A DNA stretch of 64,000 nucleotides from Aurantiochytrium sp. KH105 (taxonomy: Eukaryota > Sar > Bigyra > Thraustochytrida > Thraustochytriidae): NCBI GenBank assembly GCA_003116975.1, contig BGKB01000046.1, positions 433,538 through 497,537 of the forward strand, read 5' to 3'. Positions 63,396-64,000 of this stretch are shown here, one piece after another (position 1 is the stretch's first letter; every line of letters begins with the position of its first letter). Below the pieces are notes generated by a model. That model worked only from the letters and a program-made list of their open reading frames with translations. It ran no database searches and was not told the origin of the DNA. Position numbers and translations under genes: made by a program.

Positions 63396-64000
63396 TTTCG
63401 CGGGCGTGAAACACGCTTTCCTTTGCTTTCCTCTCCTTTCCTTGCCGAGGCACGTCTCTTGCGCAGCGTCAGTACATTTCCCGATGTGCCGCGCCGTGCC
63501 TGCTTGTCTTGCACGGTCGTCTCCGTGCGATCGAGAGGAAAGAAACAAGTCGTCGGCCCGTCGCAGAGCCGTTTCAGGTTCTGCTTGCATTGCCAAGTGT
63601 AGTGCATTCTTTTTTTGCTTTCGTTTACTCTTGTCTTGGCGGTGCGCCCCCAGAACATTAGCCATCAATGACCATGCTGCCAGCGGTCTGAAGCCCTCAA
63701 TCACCTCGCCACCGGCTCAGTTGGGCTCGATTCCATCAATTCATGCCTAACAATAAGGCTCAACTTTTGGACGAAGAGCGAACGCCAACCATCTTCGTCT
63801 CGAGTGCTTGCTGGCCTTTCCCTTGAAGCCAACAGCAGAGGCATTAAGAAAATGCCCGACAGGAACCGAGTTTTTCGTGCATATACACATCCGGGCCCGC
63901 GAGCCTCGATCGAGTGCTCAAGCTCCGCCTTGGCGCGGCCTACGAATAACCTTTGAGCTTGGCAAGTGAAAACACACCAAAGAAGAAAAAAAAATCCAAA
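63396..64000. other. Region upstream of the BART-domain gene
   Basis: About 600 bp to the window end. If the longer start of the BART gene at 63665 were used, the first part would be coding. No other gene is supported. It ends in an A-rich stretch. Confidence 0.45.

Overview
The window is nuclear DNA of a GC-rich, gene-dense microbial eukaryote. Long open frames are mostly uninterrupted, start codons often sit in a Kozak-like context, and the genes encode eukaryotic splicing (SYF1), translation initiation (eIF3a), ribosome biogenesis (MPP10), spindle checkpoint (MPS1), actin and nuclear transport (MOG1) proteins. The compact, nearly intronless style together with very GC-rich intergenic DNA fits a stramenopile protist, most likely a thraustochytrid (Labyrinthulomycetes). 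That assignment is inference and was not tested by a search. I support 22 loci, including one degenerate fragment and two genes damaged by assembly gaps (single n at 4689 and 17512).

Layout. 1-9.4 kb: MOG1/RANGRF-like (+), glutathionyl-hydroquinone reductase (-), a frameshifted fragment, then a tandem pair of multi-pass membrane proteins, the first cut by an assembly gap and frameshifted at its 3' end. 9.4-17.6 kb: a cytidine-deaminase-like protein with a split zinc site (-), a PH-domain/coiled-coil protein (+) whose 3' end is repeated downstream, and actin (-) whose middle is lost in a gap. 20.5-29 kb: a PHD-finger protein with a degenerate histone-deacetylase fold (+), an ankyrin/methyltransferase fusion (-), SYF1 (+). 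29-46 kb: an unknown solenoid protein (-), a MORN-repeat protein (+), eIF3a with an FGG/RGG tail (-), a charged coiled-coil protein (+), MPP10 (+), and a small putatively acylated protein (-). 46.5-52.7 kb: a 16-exon gene (-) encoding 14 leucine-rich repeats, then Roc-COR GTPase and TIR domains. 54-64 kb: a membrane protein (+), a carnitine acyltransferase (-), MPS1/TTK kinase (-) and a BART-domain protein (-).

The most notable locus is the LRR-Roc-COR-TIR gene. It is the only clearly intron-rich gene seen here. Each repeat is encoded by its own 84-nt exon (one is 87 nt), and all 15 introns are phase 2, so any LRR exon could be duplicated or skipped without breaking the frame. This resembles vertebrate NLR receptors and suggests a receptor or defence-type signalling protein. 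Other notable points are the catalytically dead HDAC fold behind a PHD finger, a recurrent promoter-region motif (consensus GCAAGTSGGNNATSGSC) found in clusters upstream of at least eight start codons, and a carnitine acyltransferase carrying both an N-terminal mitochondrial-type leader and a C-terminal SKL.

The genes do not form an operon or pathway. Divergent pairs (ankyrin-methyltransferase/SYF1, eIF3a/coiled-coil, LRR-Roco-TIR/membrane protein) probably share bidirectional promoters. All functional calls come from reading the translated sequences, without database searches.
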